This document shows, one piece after another, positions 19,983 through 28,745 of a DNA stretch of 64,000 bases. Origin of the DNA: Xanthomonas sp. 10-10 (lineage in GTDB: Bacteria; Pseudomonadota; Gammaproteobacteria; Xanthomonadales; Xanthomonadaceae); the NCBI RefSeq assembly GCF_040182365.1, contig NZ_CP144460.1, positions 434,001 through 498,000 on the forward strand, in the 5' to 3' direction. Position 1 is the first letter of the stretch. Every line of letters begins with the position of its first letter. A model generated the notes under the pieces. It was not told the origin of the DNA and did not search any database. It was given only the letters and a program-made list of their open reading frames with translations. The position numbers and the translations under genes are program-made.

Positions 19983-20361
19983 GTCCAGGCGCGGATCGCC
20001 GGTCCGAGCCATGGGTGCTCGGCCGCCGCGGCGACGCGCGTCATGCGCAGGGCTCGCCCGAGAGGCCATGGCAGCAGATGCGCAGCGGACACCGGCTACC
20101 TGGTGCTGCCAACAAGCCACACTGCACCGCCGCGGCGCGGACCGATGCCTGAGATCGGCACGTCATGGCCCCCCATCTTCGGTGCGCAATCCACTCCCAC
20201 CTGCCGACTGCCGCGCGTCGGCAGCGGATGAGTCAGTGGGGCATTGCAGATGCGGTGGCCCCGTGTCGGTTGTCGTGCTGCGACAGGGGCCTGACGGTCA
20301 ACCGCATCTGTTTTTGAAAAATCGCTTGCAATTAAATAGCGTGCTATATAAAGTGCAGCCC
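19983..20361. other. Intergenic region upstream of ohrR
   Basis: No convincing gene is visible. The right end turns AT-rich (from about 20308) and contains the ohrR promoter and operator described separately. Confidence 0.5.
20336..20347. promoter_or_regulatory. OhrR-like operator before ohrR
   Basis: ATAGC-GT-GCTAT is a perfect palindrome in an AT-rich stretch ending 14 bp before the ohrR start. A related site occurs before ohr, so both are likely bound by OhrR. Confidence 0.65.
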
Positions 20362-20823
20362 ATGGACACCGCCACCACCACAGCCGACCGCACCACCGCC
20401 TTGCTGCAGCTGGACAACCAGCTGTGCTTTGCGCTGTATTCGGCCAATCTGGCGATGCACAAGCTCTACCGCGGGCTGCTGAAGGATCTGGACCTGACCT
20501 ATCCGCAGTACCTGGTGATGCTGGTGCTGTGGGAAACCGACAGCCGCAGCGTGTCGGAGATCGGCGAGCGGCTGTATCTGGATTCGGCCACGCTGACGCC
20601 GCTGCTCAAGCGGTTGCAGAGCGCTGGACTGGTCACCCGCACGCGGGCCGTCAGCGACGAGCGCCAGGTCATCATTGCGCTGACCGATGCCGGGCGCGCG
20701 CTGCGCAACAAGGCCGGTCGCGTGCCGGAGCAGGTGTTTTGCGCCTCGGCCTGCTCGTTGGACGAACTGCGTCAACTCAAGCAGGAGCTGGAGAAGCTAC
20801 GCTCCAGTTTGGGTGCGGGATAA
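20362..20823 (+). CDS. ohrR: Organic hydroperoxide-sensing repressor OhrR (MarR family)
   Basis: The 153-residue MarR-type regulator has the reactive N-terminal cysteine at position 22 ([11 protein letters not shown]) and a second pair C127/C131 (FCASAC). This matches the two-Cys OhrR known from Xanthomonas, in which C22 forms a disulfide with C127 on oxidation by organic hydroperoxides. The winged-helix core runs [12 protein letters not shown] to [15 protein letters not shown]. Palindromes lie upstream of this gene and of ohr. The family assignment is strong. Confidence 0.95.
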   Translation: MDTATTTADRTTALLQLDNQLCFALYSANLAMHKLYRGLLKDLDLTYPQYLVMLVLWETDSRSVSEIGERLYLDSATLTPLLKRLQSAGLVTRTRAVSDERQVIIALTDAGRALRNKAGRVPEQVFCASACSLDELRQLKQELEKLRSSLGAG

Positions 20824-20855
20824 AGCCTGTTCCTGCATCCAATCGCTTCGACATC

Positions 20856-20871
20856 AAATAGCGCGCGATTT
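20856..20871. promoter_or_regulatory. OhrR-like operator before ohr
   Basis: AAATAGCGCGCGATTT is a 16-bp near palindrome 51 bp before the ohr start. It shares the AAATAGCG half with the site before ohrR. It probably allows ohr to be repressed separately from read-through. Confidence 0.6.
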
Positions 20872-20922
20872 AATCGACAACAATTTATTCACTGCGCACT
20901 GCGCTCACTCAGGAGAACCACC

Positions 20923-21351
20923 ATGGCCTCACCCGAAAAGATCCTCTATACCGCCCACGCCACTGCCACCGGCGGCCGCGAAGGCCGTGCCGTGTCCTCG
21001 GACAACGCACTGGACGCCAAGCTGTCCACCCCGCGCGAGCTTGGCGGCGCTGGCGGAGACGGCACCAACCCGGAGCAGTTGTTCGCTGCCGGTTATGCGG
21101 CCTGCTTCATCGGTGCGATGAAGGCCGTGGCTGCGCAGGACAAGCTCAAGCTGCCGGGCGAAGTCAGCATCGACAGCAGCGTCGGCATCGGCCAGATTCC
21201 GGGCGGCTTCGGCATCGCGGTCGAACTGCGCGTCGCCGTGCCGGGCATGGACAAGGCCGACCTGCAGGCGCTGGTCGACAAGGCCCACCAGGTCTGCCCG
21301 TACTCCAATGCCACCCGCGGCAATATCGACGTCACCCTGACGTTGGCCTGA
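20923..21351 (+). CDS. ohr: Organic hydroperoxide resistance protein Ohr
   Basis: The 142-residue OsmC/Ohr protein has the two catalytic cysteines in the expected contexts: C61 in [11 protein letters not shown] and C125 in [13 protein letters not shown]. It reduces fatty-acid and other organic hydroperoxides using lipoylated partners. AGGAG precedes the ATG at 20923. It follows its repressor gene ohrR and is followed after 16 bp by a secreted lipase-like gene, probably on the same transcript. Confidence 0.97.
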   Translation: MASPEKILYTAHATATGGREGRAVSSDNALDAKLSTPRELGGAGGDGTNPEQLFAAGYAACFIGAMKAVAAQDKLKLPGEVSIDSSVGIGQIPGGFGIAVELRVAVPGMDKADLQALVDKAHQVCPYSNATRGNIDVTLTLA

Positions 21352-21367
21352 TCCAGCCGGACACCCA

Positions 21368-22399
21368 ATGAAACCCTACGCATCGTTGCTGCTGGTTGGC
21401 ACGTTGGCGTCGGCAATCGGCGGCGCGCTTGCCGCGCCGACCGATTCCAGCGCACCGGCCGCCTCACCCAAGGTCCAGGCCTTCCTGGACGCGCTCAACT
21501 CCGCTGGCGGCACGCCGATGGAGCAGCTCACCCCGCAGCAGGCCCGCAAGATCCTGGTGGACGCGCAGGCCGGCGCCACGCTGCCGGCCGCCGAACTCAC
21601 CCGCAAGAACATCACCGTCGACGGCAAGCCGCTCGGCCTGGTGGTGGTCAAGCCGCCGGGTAGCGCCGGCAAGACCTTGCCGGTGTTCATGTTCTTCCAC
21701 GGCGGCGGCTGGGTATTGGGAGATTTTCCCACCCATGAGCGGCTGATCCGCGATCTGGCGCGGGCCTCTGGCGCGGCGGCGGTGTACGTGGACTACAGCC
21801 CATCGCCGGAAGCGCGTTATCCCGTGGCCATCCACCAGGCCTATGCGGCCACCAAGTGGGTCGCCGAGCACGGTGCCGAACTTGGCGTGGACGGCACGCG
21901 TCTGGCGGTGGTCGGCAACAGCGTGGGTGGCAACATGGCGACCTCGGTGGCCTTGCAGGCCAAGGCGGCCGGCACGCCGGCGATCCGCTACCAGGTACTG
22001 CTGTGGCCGGTGACCGATGCCGCGTTCGATAACAATTCCTACCAGCAGTACCAGCAGGGCTATTTCCTCAGCCGCAACATGATGCGTTGGTTCTGGGATA
22101 GCTATACCACCGACCCGACGCAGCGCCGCGAGATCTATGCCTCGCCGTTGCAGGCCGGCGTTGAGCAGCTCAAGGGCCTGCCGCCCACCTTGATCCAGAC
22201 CGCCGAGCTGGATGTGTTGCGCGACGAAGGCGAAGCCTACGGCCGCAAGCTGGACCAGGCCGGTGTGGCTGTCACGGTCACCCGCTACAACGGCTTGATC
22301 CACGATTACGGCTTGCTCAATGTGCTCAGCGACGTGCCGGCCGTCCGTACCGCCATCGGCCAGGCGAGCGATGCGTTGCAGCAGCATCTGGCCAGGTAA
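21368..22399 (+). CDS. Secreted HSL-family lipase/esterase
   Basis: The 343-residue protein has a Sec signal peptide (cleavage near ALAAPT at about residue 23), the oxyanion motif HGGGW at 111-115, and nucleophile S185 in GNSVGG. Acid/base candidates lie in TAELDVLRDEGE and the histidine of NGLIHDYG. It belongs to the hormone-sensitive-lipase type alpha/beta hydrolases; GNSVGG replaces the more usual GDSAGG. Its position 16 bp after ohr suggests co-induction by organic hydroperoxides, perhaps to release peroxidised acyl chains. This last point is inference. Confidence 0.88.
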   Translation: MKPYASLLLVGTLASAIGGALAAPTDSSAPAASPKVQAFLDALNSAGGTPMEQLTPQQARKILVDAQAGATLPAAELTRKNITVDGKPLGLVVVKPPGSAGKTLPVFMFFHGGGWVLGDFPTHERLIRDLARASGAAAVYVDYSPSPEARYPVAIHQAYAATKWVAEHGAELGVDGTRLAVVGNSVGGNMATSVALQAKAAGTPAIRYQVLLWPVTDAAFDNNSYQQYQQGYFLSRNMMRWFWDSYTTDPTQRREIYASPLQAGVEQLKGLPPTLIQTAELDVLRDEGEAYGRKLDQAGVAVTVTRYNGLIHDYGLLNVLSDVPAVRTAIGQASDALQQHLAR

Positions 22400-22924
22400 C
22401 CGGGGCCGCTGACCGGTTGTTCGTCAGCATCTGTCGATGACGCGCTGGTCAGCGCAGAGTCCGAGCGGTGCATCCCCTTCAAGAGAGCTTGCGCAGTCAT
22501 AGTGCGGTGAACGGGACCGATGTGCGCGCGGACTGACACTCTCTTGCGATGGTTGAGTGCCACAGCACAGACGCCCGGTGCAGCCGCATCGGGCATCCGT
22601 GTGCGCGTTCCTTTGTGCTTCCTGCGCGTGTGCTTCCTGCACTCCGCGCAACGCGCTGCATGTCTTGATCGCGCGCGACCTCACGTCTGCATGCTTGTAG
22701 TGCGTTTGAAGCTCTCTCGCCGTGGGTTGGGTTGCCTTCAACCGCAACGCGGTCTACCGAACTTCCTGCGCGGACACTCCAGCCGAGGGCACGTGGATCG
22801 CCCGTCCCTGCACAGACTGCGCATTGCGGTTTGAGCGCGCAGCTGGCGCCCGGCACACTATGGCGATGACGATTTCCACGACCTCCCACATCGCCGCGTT
22901 CGAATCGAGCGGCAAGGGGTATGC
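22400..22924. other. Intergenic region without a supported gene
   Basis: Short open frames exist on both strands but none has a conserved-looking product. A 22-codon frame from 22861 ends at 22928 and overlaps the next start codon. It might be a coupling leader, but there is no evidence beyond position. Confidence 0.4.
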
Positions 22925-23624
22925 ATGAGCGCCGATCGCCCGACGCTGTTGCTGCTTCCCGGCCTGCTCAACGATGCCGAGCTCTGGCATGCACAGCGTG
23001 CCGCGCTGGCCGGGATCGCCGAGTGCGTGGTCGGCGATCTCACCCGGGCCGACAGCATGCGCGCGTTGGCACTGCAACTGCTTGACCGGTTGCCGCCGCG
23101 ATTTGCGTTAGCCGGTTTCTCGCTGGGCGGTTACGTGGCGCAGGAGATCCTGCGCATCGCACCGGAGCGGGTGGAGCGGTTGGCCCTGCTGGATACTTCC
23201 GCGCGTGCCGATGCGCCAGAGCGGGTGGCGCAACGACGTGCGCAGGAAGCCAGCGTGCGTGCCGGCAGCACGTTCCACGGGTTCGGCGAACGCCTGATGC
23301 GGCACTACGTGCATCCCTCGCGCTGGCAGGATGAGGCCTTGCTGGAGCGTGTGCGCGGCATGACCCAGCGCCTGGGAGTGGAGGTGTTCTTGCGCCAGAA
23401 CCGGCTGCAACGCCAGGACGGGCGCGCGGTGTTGCGCGCCTACGGCGGGCCGGTGCTGGTGCTGTGGCGAGGACGATGCAATCACGCCACCGGCCTTGCA
23501 CGAAGAAATGGCGGCGCTTGCGCCACACGCGCAGCTGGTGCGTTTGCCGATGTGCGGGCATCTCTCGCCGCTGGAACAGCCGCAGGCAGTGTCCGATGCG
23601 TTACGCAACTGGCTGCTGCGCTAG
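22925..23624 (+). pseudogene. Alpha/beta hydrolase gene with a frameshift
   Basis: Reading from ATG 22925, the protein is a convincing alpha/beta hydrolase: TLLLLPGLLNDAELW, nucleophile elbow AGFSLGGYVAQ and LALLDTSARAD. After PVLVL (codon ending at 23464) that frame becomes meaningless. The +1 frame from 23466 continues as GEDDAITPPALHEEMAALAP and ends CGHLSPLEQPQ...NWLLR at 23624, supplying the catalytic acid and histidine. One extra base or two missing bases near 23465 therefore breaks the gene. The unshifted frame would run to 23656 with a nonsense tail. A sequencing error remains possible. Confidence 0.8.
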
Positions 23625-24133
23625 ACAGCAACGCGTTAAACGCGGTCGATCAGTAAGCGATGTCCCGCCAGCGCGTGGCTCGTACGACGAGTACATGGCG
23701 CATCAGGCGATGGTCCTGGACTGACACATCCAGCACGCAGGCGCAGAGCTCAATGCGCCACCGTCGCAATCACACTGGCAGACACCGGCGCATCGTCCTT
23801 GTGCGTGCATAGGTGCTGGCCTCGCACTGCCGCGACGACAAGTGCGGCGTGGCGGTTCCGGCCCGCGCAGCGCAGGTCGCCAAGGCAAGCAGCGGCACGC
23901 GAACGGCAAGGCGCATGGGGGTGACCACTGGCTAGGACTGCAGCATCACGCAGCGGTGCCCGGGCTACAGGGGCAGGAAGTCGAGGCGCCGCCCGCGCTG
24001 TCCGACCAGCGGTCGTGGCAAAGCGTGAACCGGGTCGAGCATCGGTGCGATGACGCTATCCAAACGACTGGCTCACTTGATTCTCACGGCGTATGGTGTG
24101 AATTATGTTGCATAGCAGCATCGGAGCTCAGCA
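23625..24133. other. Intergenic region without a supported gene
   Basis: No coding pattern was recognised. The right end (about 24070-24133) is AT-richer and probably holds the promoter of the next gene. Confidence 0.4.
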
Positions 24134-24550
24134 ATGCTCGACACACGTATCGAAAAGGTTGACCTGGCGCTGACCGAGATTGCCCAGGACCCCTCGGAAA
24201 AGGTGGCGCTGTGGCAGTGGGCCTGCCGCGAGATGCTGCATGAGACCCTGATCGGCATGCATCAGCTGTCGCACCTGGCCGGCATTGCCCGCCATGTCGC
24301 CAACGACTGGCGCGCACCGGTGGACGTGATCGCACCGGCCAAGCCCTACCTGGCCGCCTCCGCCCTGGCAGATCGCCGCCTGCCGCAGGTGCTGGACGGG
24401 TTAGGCAGCACGCAGGACGACGACGACCGCGCCAACCTGTGGCGGTTGCGCTATGCGAGCCTGATCGCATCGACGCTGCAAGGCATGCAGGCGCTGGCCG
24501 AAAAGCACCGTATCGACCGGCAGGCGATGGCGATGGGTCAGTTGAACTGA
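24134..24550 (+). CDS. Conserved-looking hypothetical protein
   Basis: This 138-residue soluble protein was not recognised. It is predicted all-helical (VALWQWACREMLHETLIGMH, LWRLRYASLIASTLQGMQAL), with no signal peptide, membrane helix or metal motif. The coding pattern is normal for the window and a GC-rich hairpin follows the stop, so it is probably a real gene. A four-helix bundle is an inference from the spacing of hydrophobic residues. Confidence 0.6.
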   Translation: MLDTRIEKVDLALTEIAQDPSEKVALWQWACREMLHETLIGMHQLSHLAGIARHVANDWRAPVDVIAPAKPYLAASALADRRLPQVLDGLGSTQDDDDRANLWRLRYASLIASTLQGMQALAEKHRIDRQAMAMGQLN

Positions 24551-24564
24551 CTGCTGTCCAGGTT

Positions 24565-24584
24565 GCCGCGCGATGCTGCGCGGC
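24565..24584 (+). terminator. Terminator-like hairpin after the 24134-24550 gene
   Basis: GCCGCGC-GATGCT-GCGCGGC starts 15 bp after the stop codon. The stem is strong but is not followed by a T-run. Confidence 0.45.
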
Positions 24585-24688
24585 CGGCGTCTACTGGATT
24601 GATGGGCCACGTCGCAGGGCGCTTGCAACACCGCGTCCGGGTCAGCGCATGCTGCGTGTCGTTGGTGTGGCCAGCAGGCTTATCGCCT

Positions 24689-24724
24689 CGACATGTCTTG
24701 GAAAGTCGACATGTCTTGGAAAGT
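24689..24724. repeat. Two perfect tandem copies of an 18-bp unit
   Basis: CGACATGTCTTGGAAAGT occurs at 24689-24706 and again, identically, at 24707-24724. The unit is not part of a gene. It looks like a recent slippage duplication and might vary between strains. Confidence 0.8.
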
Positions 24725-24947
24725 TGTAGCGCCAGTACGCTCTTGAAACATCGGCCCTTGGTTCGTGGCGCCCGAGCACCTATGATGCGGTGAGCGAAGG
24801 ACATCCGCTGCCATCGAGCAACGCGATGGCGTGCACTTGGTCGTGACCAAACGGCGCTCCGCACGGCACCCAGCAAGCGTTTCCCGATAGGGATGCGTCG
24901 CCCTCCGGCCTGCATCGTTCTCGCGTTGTCCAGACGCGCAGGTGCCC

Positions 24948-25250
24948 TCAGTGCCGCATGCCCGCGTCGCGCAAATGCTGCCAGGCGTGTCGCACGATCC
25001 AGCGTGCCTGGTCCCATGGCACCGACAGCATCGGTTGGTCCTGGTAGTACGCATCCTGCAACACACGGTACAACTGCGCTTCGGTTGCGCGCGGATACGC
25101 AAGATAGATGCCGTAACCCAACATCAGCACGCGGGCGTAATCGGCAAACGCGTAACCGCCCAGATGCCCTTCGGCATGGGCGTCGCGCCAGTAGGCGAGC
25201 TCTGCGTCGACATTGACGCTGCTGCGGGTCAGAACGGCTGCACTAAGCAT
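24948..25250 (-). CDS. Small hypothetical protein
   Basis: This 100-residue protein was not recognised. It contains a Tyr-rich central part (ELAYWRDAHAEGHLGGYAFADYA, LMLGYGIYLAYP, VLQDAYYQDQP) and a C-terminal ARWIVRHAWQHLRDAGMRH helix. GGAG lies upstream of the start at 25250. No signal peptide is present. The dense aromatic, charged composition suggests a real small soluble protein. Confidence 0.6.
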   Translation of the reverse strand: MLSAAVLTRSSVNVDAELAYWRDAHAEGHLGGYAFADYARVLMLGYGIYLAYPRATEAQLYRVLQDAYYQDQPMLSVPWDQARWIVRHAWQHLRDAGMRH

Positions 25251-25313
25251 GGGTAGGACTCCGTGACCGGGCTACCCCCCTGTGCGGGCACCGTAGCAGC
25301 GCCGCTGGCCGCT

Positions 25314-25352
25314 CACCAGCACGCGACGACGAGCGGTCGTCGCGTGCTGGTG
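25314..25352. repeat. Perfect 17-bp inverted repeat (hairpin)
   Basis: CACCAGCACGCGACGAC at 25314-25330 is exactly complementary to 25336-25352 across the 5-nt loop GAGCG. It stands about 60 bp upstream of the 24948-25250 gene start and about 180 bp downstream of the dkgB stop. It could be a distal terminator or a processed structure. There is no T-run. Confidence 0.75.
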
Positions 25353-25535
25353 GAATGCAGCGCTAGAGGTGGCTAGAACCTGATGGCAGTCGCCGTGCGG
25401 GTTTGGATGGTGCATTCGGAAACGAAGCGGACGCATGGTCCCAGCCGCACCGAGTAACGGCTGCGCCCGCCTGACGGCGAGTGCGGTCGTCCGGTTAGCC
25501 GCTCCCAGCCTGCTGCTGCATACGTCGGTGCGCCA

Positions 25536-26339
25536 TCAGTCCCAGTCGGGTGCGATGGCGTGCGGGTTGGCCAGCCGCTGCCCGCGGTCGAGCGTGGCGA
25601 TCTCGCCCATGTCCTGCTCGCTCAGACGCAGCTCCTGCGCCTTCAGATTGCTTTCCAGATTGGCCCGCTTGGTCGATGAGGGAATCACCGAATATCCCTG
25701 CTGCAACGCCCAGGCCAGCGTCACCTGCGCCGGGGTGGCGTTGTGGCGTGCGGCAATGGCCACGATCACCGGGTCCTTCAGCACCTCGCCCACGGCCAGC
25801 GTCATGTAGGAGGTGACATGGATGCCCTGCTCGCGCAGGAAGCCGATCAACGGGCGGTTCTGCAGGTAGGGGTGCACTTCGATCTGGTTGGTGGCAATCG
25901 CGTCGGCCCCCAGGATCTCGATGGCCTGCTTGATCAGGGCAATGGTGAAGTTGGACACGCCAATCGCACGCGTCAGGCCCTGCTGCTTGGCCTCCGCCAA
26001 GGCTTCCAGGTACTCGCGCATCGGCACCTGATCCTTCGGCGAGGGCCAATGGATCAGGGTGAGGTCAACATGGTCGGTACCCAGCTTGCGCAGGCTTTCC
26101 TGCAGGCTGGGCTGCAGCGTGTCGCGGCTGAACCGGTCGACCCAGATCTTGGTGGTCAGGTACAACTGGTCGCGCGGCACGTCCGAGGCGCTGATCGCGT
26201 GGCCAACCTGGGCTTCGTTGTCGTAGATCTGTGCGGTATCGATCGCGCGATATCCCAACGCCAGCGCGTTGCGCACCGAGTCGATGACGACCTGGTCCTT
26301 GAGACGGAAAGTGCCGAGGCCGAATGCGGGGACAGTCAT
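25536..26339 (-). CDS. dkgB: Aldo/keto reductase, DkgB-like (2,5-diketo-D-gluconate reductase B family)
   Basis: The 267-residue TIM-barrel protein has the AKR signatures [18 protein letters not shown] with the catalytic tyrosine of [15 protein letters not shown] with the catalytic lysine, and LIHWPSP with the active-site histidine. The cofactor-binding [15 protein letters not shown] follows near the C-terminus. Length and motifs fit DkgB, an NADPH-dependent methylglyoxal or ketogluconate reductase. Two more oxidoreductase genes lie upstream on the same strand, each with its own spacing, suggesting a detoxification neighbourhood. Confidence 0.88.
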   Translation of the reverse strand: MTVPAFGLGTFRLKDQVVIDSVRNALALGYRAIDTAQIYDNEAQVGHAISASDVPRDQLYLTTKIWVDRFSRDTLQPSLQESLRKLGTDHVDLTLIHWPSPKDQVPMREYLEALAEAKQQGLTRAIGVSNFTIALIKQAIEILGADAIATNQIEVHPYLQNRPLIGFLREQGIHVTSYMTLAVGEVLKDPVIVAIAARHNATPAQVTLAWALQQGYSVIPSSTKRANLESNLKAQELRLSEQDMGEIATLDRGQRLANPHAIAPDWD

Positions 26340-26351
26340 TGTGTTCCTTTT

Positions 26352-26379
26352 GGGAATGGGGAATGGGGAATGGGGGAAT
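26352..26379. repeat. Short GGGAATG tandem repeats
   Basis: GGGAATG is repeated about four times with 7-8 bp periodicity (GGGAATGG GGAATGGG and so on) just upstream of the dkgB start. Similar GGGAATG runs are common in Xanthomonas intergenic DNA (recalled, not searched). Confidence 0.7.
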
Positions 26380-26409
26380 CGTAAGAGCCGGTGGAGCGCT
26401 GCGAATTGG

Positions 26410-27438
26410 TCAGTCGAGTGCGACGACGGCCTTGCCGAAGTTTTCGCCGCGCAACAGGCTGATCAGCCCCTGCGGTGCGGCATCGAGCCCGTGCAGCAGA
26501 TGCTCGCGATACTGGATGCGGTCCTCGCGCAGCCACTGGCCCATTTCGCGCAGAAACGCCGGCATCAAGCGGATGAAATCGTGCTGGATGAAGCCGCGCA
26601 CGGTCAGCCGCTTGCGCAATACCTGGCCCATGAAGTCCGGCAGGCGATCGGGACCGGGCAGTGCCTGGCCACGGCTGTTGTAGGTCGCGATCACGCCGCA
26701 GACCGGAATGCGCGCAAAGTCGTTGAGTTGCGGCAGCACCGCATCGAATACCTTGCCGCCGACATTTTCGAAATAGATATCGATGCCGTCGGGTGTGGCG
26801 GCGCGCAACTGCGCGGCAAAGTCGTCGGCACGATGATCCAGTGCCACATCCACCTTCAACGATTCGCGCAGGTAGCGCACCTTTTCTTCGCCACCGGCGA
26901 TGGCCACCACGCGCAAGCCTTGCAGACGCGCCAACTGCGCCACCGTCGCGCCAACCGGACCGCTGGCCGCTGCCACCACCAGCGTTTCGCCGGGCTGCGG
27001 CTTGCCGATCTCATGCAGGCCGGCATAGGCGGTAAAGCCGGGCATGCCGTAGACCCCGAGCGCAGTGCTCAGCGGCAGGCTGTCGTCCTTGGGCAATTTG
27101 CGTAGCGGCGTCGTCGGGGTGATCAGGCTGTAGGTCTGCCAGCCGCCGTGCAGCACCAGCAGGTCGCCGGGCTGATAGTCGGCATGATGCGACTGCACCA
27201 CTTCGCCGATGGTGCCGCCTTCCATCACCGCATCGATCGCCACGGGCGCCGCATACGACGGGCCGTCGTCCATGCGACCGCGCATGTACGGGTCCAGCGA
27301 AAGGAAACGGTTGCGCACCAGAATCTGCTCGTGTCCGGTGGGCGGCAGGGGGGCTTCTTCGATACGGAAGTTGGCCGCGTTGGGTTCGCCATGCGGGCGC
27401 GATGCCAGCACGATGCGGCGGTTGGTGATCGATGTCAT
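26410..27438 (-). CDS. NADP-dependent MDR-family oxidoreductase (CurA-like)
   Basis: The 342-residue zinc-independent medium-chain reductase opens with [19 protein letters not shown] and continues with [15 protein letters not shown]. It carries the nucleotide-binding region [21 protein letters not shown] and later [15 protein letters not shown], matching the leukotriene B4 12-hydroxydehydrogenase/CurA group. It probably reduces alpha,beta-unsaturated ketones or aldehydes with NADPH. The start at 27438, with GAGGAT upstream, is preferred over an 18-codon extension. Confidence 0.88.
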   Translation of the reverse strand: MTSITNRRIVLASRPHGEPNAANFRIEEAPLPPTGHEQILVRNRFLSLDPYMRGRMDDGPSYAAPVAIDAVMEGGTIGEVVQSHHADYQPGDLLVLHGGWQTYSLITPTTPLRKLPKDDSLPLSTALGVYGMPGFTAYAGLHEIGKPQPGETLVVAAASGPVGATVAQLARLQGLRVVAIAGGEEKVRYLRESLKVDVALDHRADDFAAQLRAATPDGIDIYFENVGGKVFDAVLPQLNDFARIPVCGVIATYNSRGQALPGPDRLPDFMGQVLRKRLTVRGFIQHDFIRLMPAFLREMGQWLREDRIQYREHLLHGLDAAPQGLISLLRGENFGKAVVALD

Positions 27439-27543
27439 GCGGAAGATCCTCGCAGGGGAGCCGCGCGTGCGCGGCCGAGGGAACACAGCCACCGCAGTGG
27501 CTGCGCGAATGAGTGAATGAATCGCTGCTGCGCTGCTGCGGCG

Positions 27544-28515
27544 TTACGCTGCGGCCGGCTCCGGCGCGCTCGCACCATCGAGTTGCGCAATCTGCGCGTC
27601 GCTCAGCGACAGCTGCGCGGCAGCCAGCACGTCGTGCAGCTGGGTCACGCTGGTGGCGCTGACGATCGGCGCGGTGAGGCTGGGGCGTGCGATCAACCAG
27701 GCCAGCGCGATCTGCGCCGGCGTGGCGTTGTGGGTCGCGGCCAGATCGTCCAATGCCTGCAAGATGCGCAGCCCACGCGGGTTGACGTACTGCTTCACCA
27801 CCGAGGCGCCGCGCGCGCTGCTCTTGCCGGCATCGTCGGCGCTGCGGTACTTGCCGGTCAGAAAGCCGCTGGCCAGCGAGTAGTAACTGATCACGCCCAG
27901 GCCGCGTTCGCGTACCAGCGGTTCCAGTTCGGCCTCAAAGCCGGTGCGGTCGTAGAGGTTGTATTCGGGTTGCAGGCTTTCGTAGCGCGGCAGCGCGTAC
28001 TGCTCGGAAATATCCAGCGCATCGCGCAGGCGCGCAGCGCTGTAATTGGAGGCGCCGATCGCGCGCACCTTGCCTTGTTCGATCAGGCGGCCGAACGCAG
28101 CCAGCGTGGCTTCCAGCGGAATGGACTCGTCGTCTTCGTGCGCCTGGTACAGATCGATGACATCGGTCTGCAGACGGGACAGCGAATCTTCCACCGCCGC
28201 TGCGATGTTCTCCGGCGACAGGCCGGGATGCTCGCTCCACTTGGCGACCTTGGTGGCGATCAGCACCTTGTCGCGCTTGCCGCTGCGGGCAAGCCAACGT
28301 CCGATGATGGTTTCCGACTCGCCGCCGCGATTGCCCGGCACCCAACCCGAATACGCATCGGCGGTGTCGATCAGATTGAAGCCGGCATCGACGAACGCAT
28401 CCAGCAAGGCGAAGGAGGTCGCCTCGTCGGCGCTCCAGCCGAAGACATTGCCGCCGAAGACGATCGGTTGAACCTGCAGGCCGGAGCGGCCCAGTGCGCG
28501 TGGGTGAGTCATCAT
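27544..28515 (-). CDS. Aldo/keto reductase (Tas/YajO-like)
   Basis: The 323-residue protein has AKR motifs FNLIDTADAYSGW (catalytic tyrosine), LIATKVAKW (lysine), IDLYQAHEDDE (histidine region) and the C-terminal PIVSATSVTQLHDVLAA. It resembles the group with Tas, YajO and auxin-induced protein homologues. Two start codons, 28515 and 28512, are adjacent; AGGAG lies upstream of both. Substrate unknown; it lies in a row with another AKR and an MDR reductase. Confidence 0.86.
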   Translation of the reverse strand: MMTHPRALGRSGLQVQPIVFGGNVFGWSADEATSFALLDAFVDAGFNLIDTADAYSGWVPGNRGGESETIIGRWLARSGKRDKVLIATKVAKWSEHPGLSPENIAAAVEDSLSRLQTDVIDLYQAHEDDESIPLEATLAAFGRLIEQGKVRAIGASNYSAARLRDALDISEQYALPRYESLQPEYNLYDRTGFEAELEPLVRERGLGVISYYSLASGFLTGKYRSADDAGKSSARGASVVKQYVNPRGLRILQALDDLAATHNATPAQIALAWLIARPSLTAPIVSATSVTQLHDVLAAAQLSLSDAQIAQLDGASAPEPAAA

Positions 28516-28745
28516 GGAAGCTCCTGATTCGAACTGCCGACAGGATAGTCATGCGCACCGATCATGCGTGTGACATCGATGTGGATTCAGCGTTCCGTCG
28601 ATCGTGTCCATCGGCTCACAGGATATGAACATCTGGATGCTGCACGGCGATGCGAACCAGGGCTGAGCGCCGCGATTCGGGCACATGGCAGGCCCCGGGC
28701 CGCATGCTAGGCTCGCGCTACTTTTACCCGGAAGAGGGCGCTGCG

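Larger units (their letters stand above)
24551..24947. other. Intergenic region with an 18-bp tandem duplication
   Basis: No gene is supported. It contains the terminator-like hairpin at 24565-24584 and the tandem 18-bp repeat at 24689-24724, each listed separately. Confidence 0.5.

Noticed and set aside
22861..22928. 22-codon frame overlapping the start of the frameshifted hydrolase
   Set aside because: Only positional support; no motif and no clear ribosome binding site.
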